A stretch of DNA of 64,000 nucleotides, from NCBI GenBank assembly GCA_020650975.1, contig JAIPMN010000919.1, forward strand, positions 1-64,000. The letters run 5' to 3'. Made by a program: the position numbers and the translations under genes. Source of the stretch: Apostichopus californicus. Taxonomy: Eukaryota; Echinodermata; Holothuroidea; Aspidochirotida; Stichopodidae. Shown here piece after piece: positions 63,928-64,000 of the stretch. Within the stretch, counting starts at the first letter, position 1. The number at the start of each line of letters is the position of its first letter. The notes under the pieces are model-generated. The model did no database searches and was not told the origin of the DNA. It was given only the letters and a program-made list of their open reading frames with translations.

Positions 63928-64000
63928 GAACACGAAAAAAGTACGAAATTATCAAAGAAATGTCTTATCTGGGGATGCTGCAATCGGTCACAACATGGAT

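Overview
The window looks like intron-rich, AT-rich animal DNA. Exons are small with GT-AG junctions, introns reach 14 kb, and short DNA transposons, LINE tails and minisatellites are dense. The receptor type and the repeat style suggest a marine invertebrate, perhaps a deuterostome such as an echinoderm. That placement is a low-confidence inference.

One host gene dominates. Eleven plus-strand exons between 742 and 49560 join in a single open frame: 998 bases, which is two bases completing a split codon plus 332 codons including the stop. Every junction keeps phase (1 up to and including the membrane exon, then 2, then 0). They encode the C-terminal part of a type I membrane receptor: one immunoglobulin-like domain, a Thr/Pro-rich mucin-like stalk on three small exons, one transmembrane helix, and a tail of about 155 residues. 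The tail carries five YxxV/I/L tyrosine motifs; two of them (TVYAEV and TEYATV) fit the TxYxxV switch-motif pattern exactly. The signal peptide and any further ectodomains lie left of the window.

Intron content by region: 1-13.4 kb holds an 8-bp-TSD hAT-like MITE, a 3.8 kb inverted-repeat element with a second MITE and an A/T-rich giant palindrome inside it, a THAP-like zinc-finger remnant between inverted repeats, and a perfect 48-bp-arm hairpin. 13.4-25.6 kb holds minisatellites and a 96-bp array whose units fold back. 25.7-39.7 kb holds LINE-like tails, a 41-bp perfect triplet, a 418-bp hAT-like element with a perfect 8-bp TSD, and a ten-copy minisatellite. 42-47 kb holds a LINE 3' end split by a palindromic TTAA-flanked MITE. 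The 3' UTR begins with a 75-bp tandem duplication.

From about 51 kb to the end no host gene could be supported. This part holds another hAT-like element with an assembly gap (12 N), a degenerate 130-bp repeat array, a broken Ty3/Gypsy-type LTR element fossil (57.4-59.7 kb) with gag and integrase parts, and GC-rich repeat ends between 62.5 and 63.8 kb.
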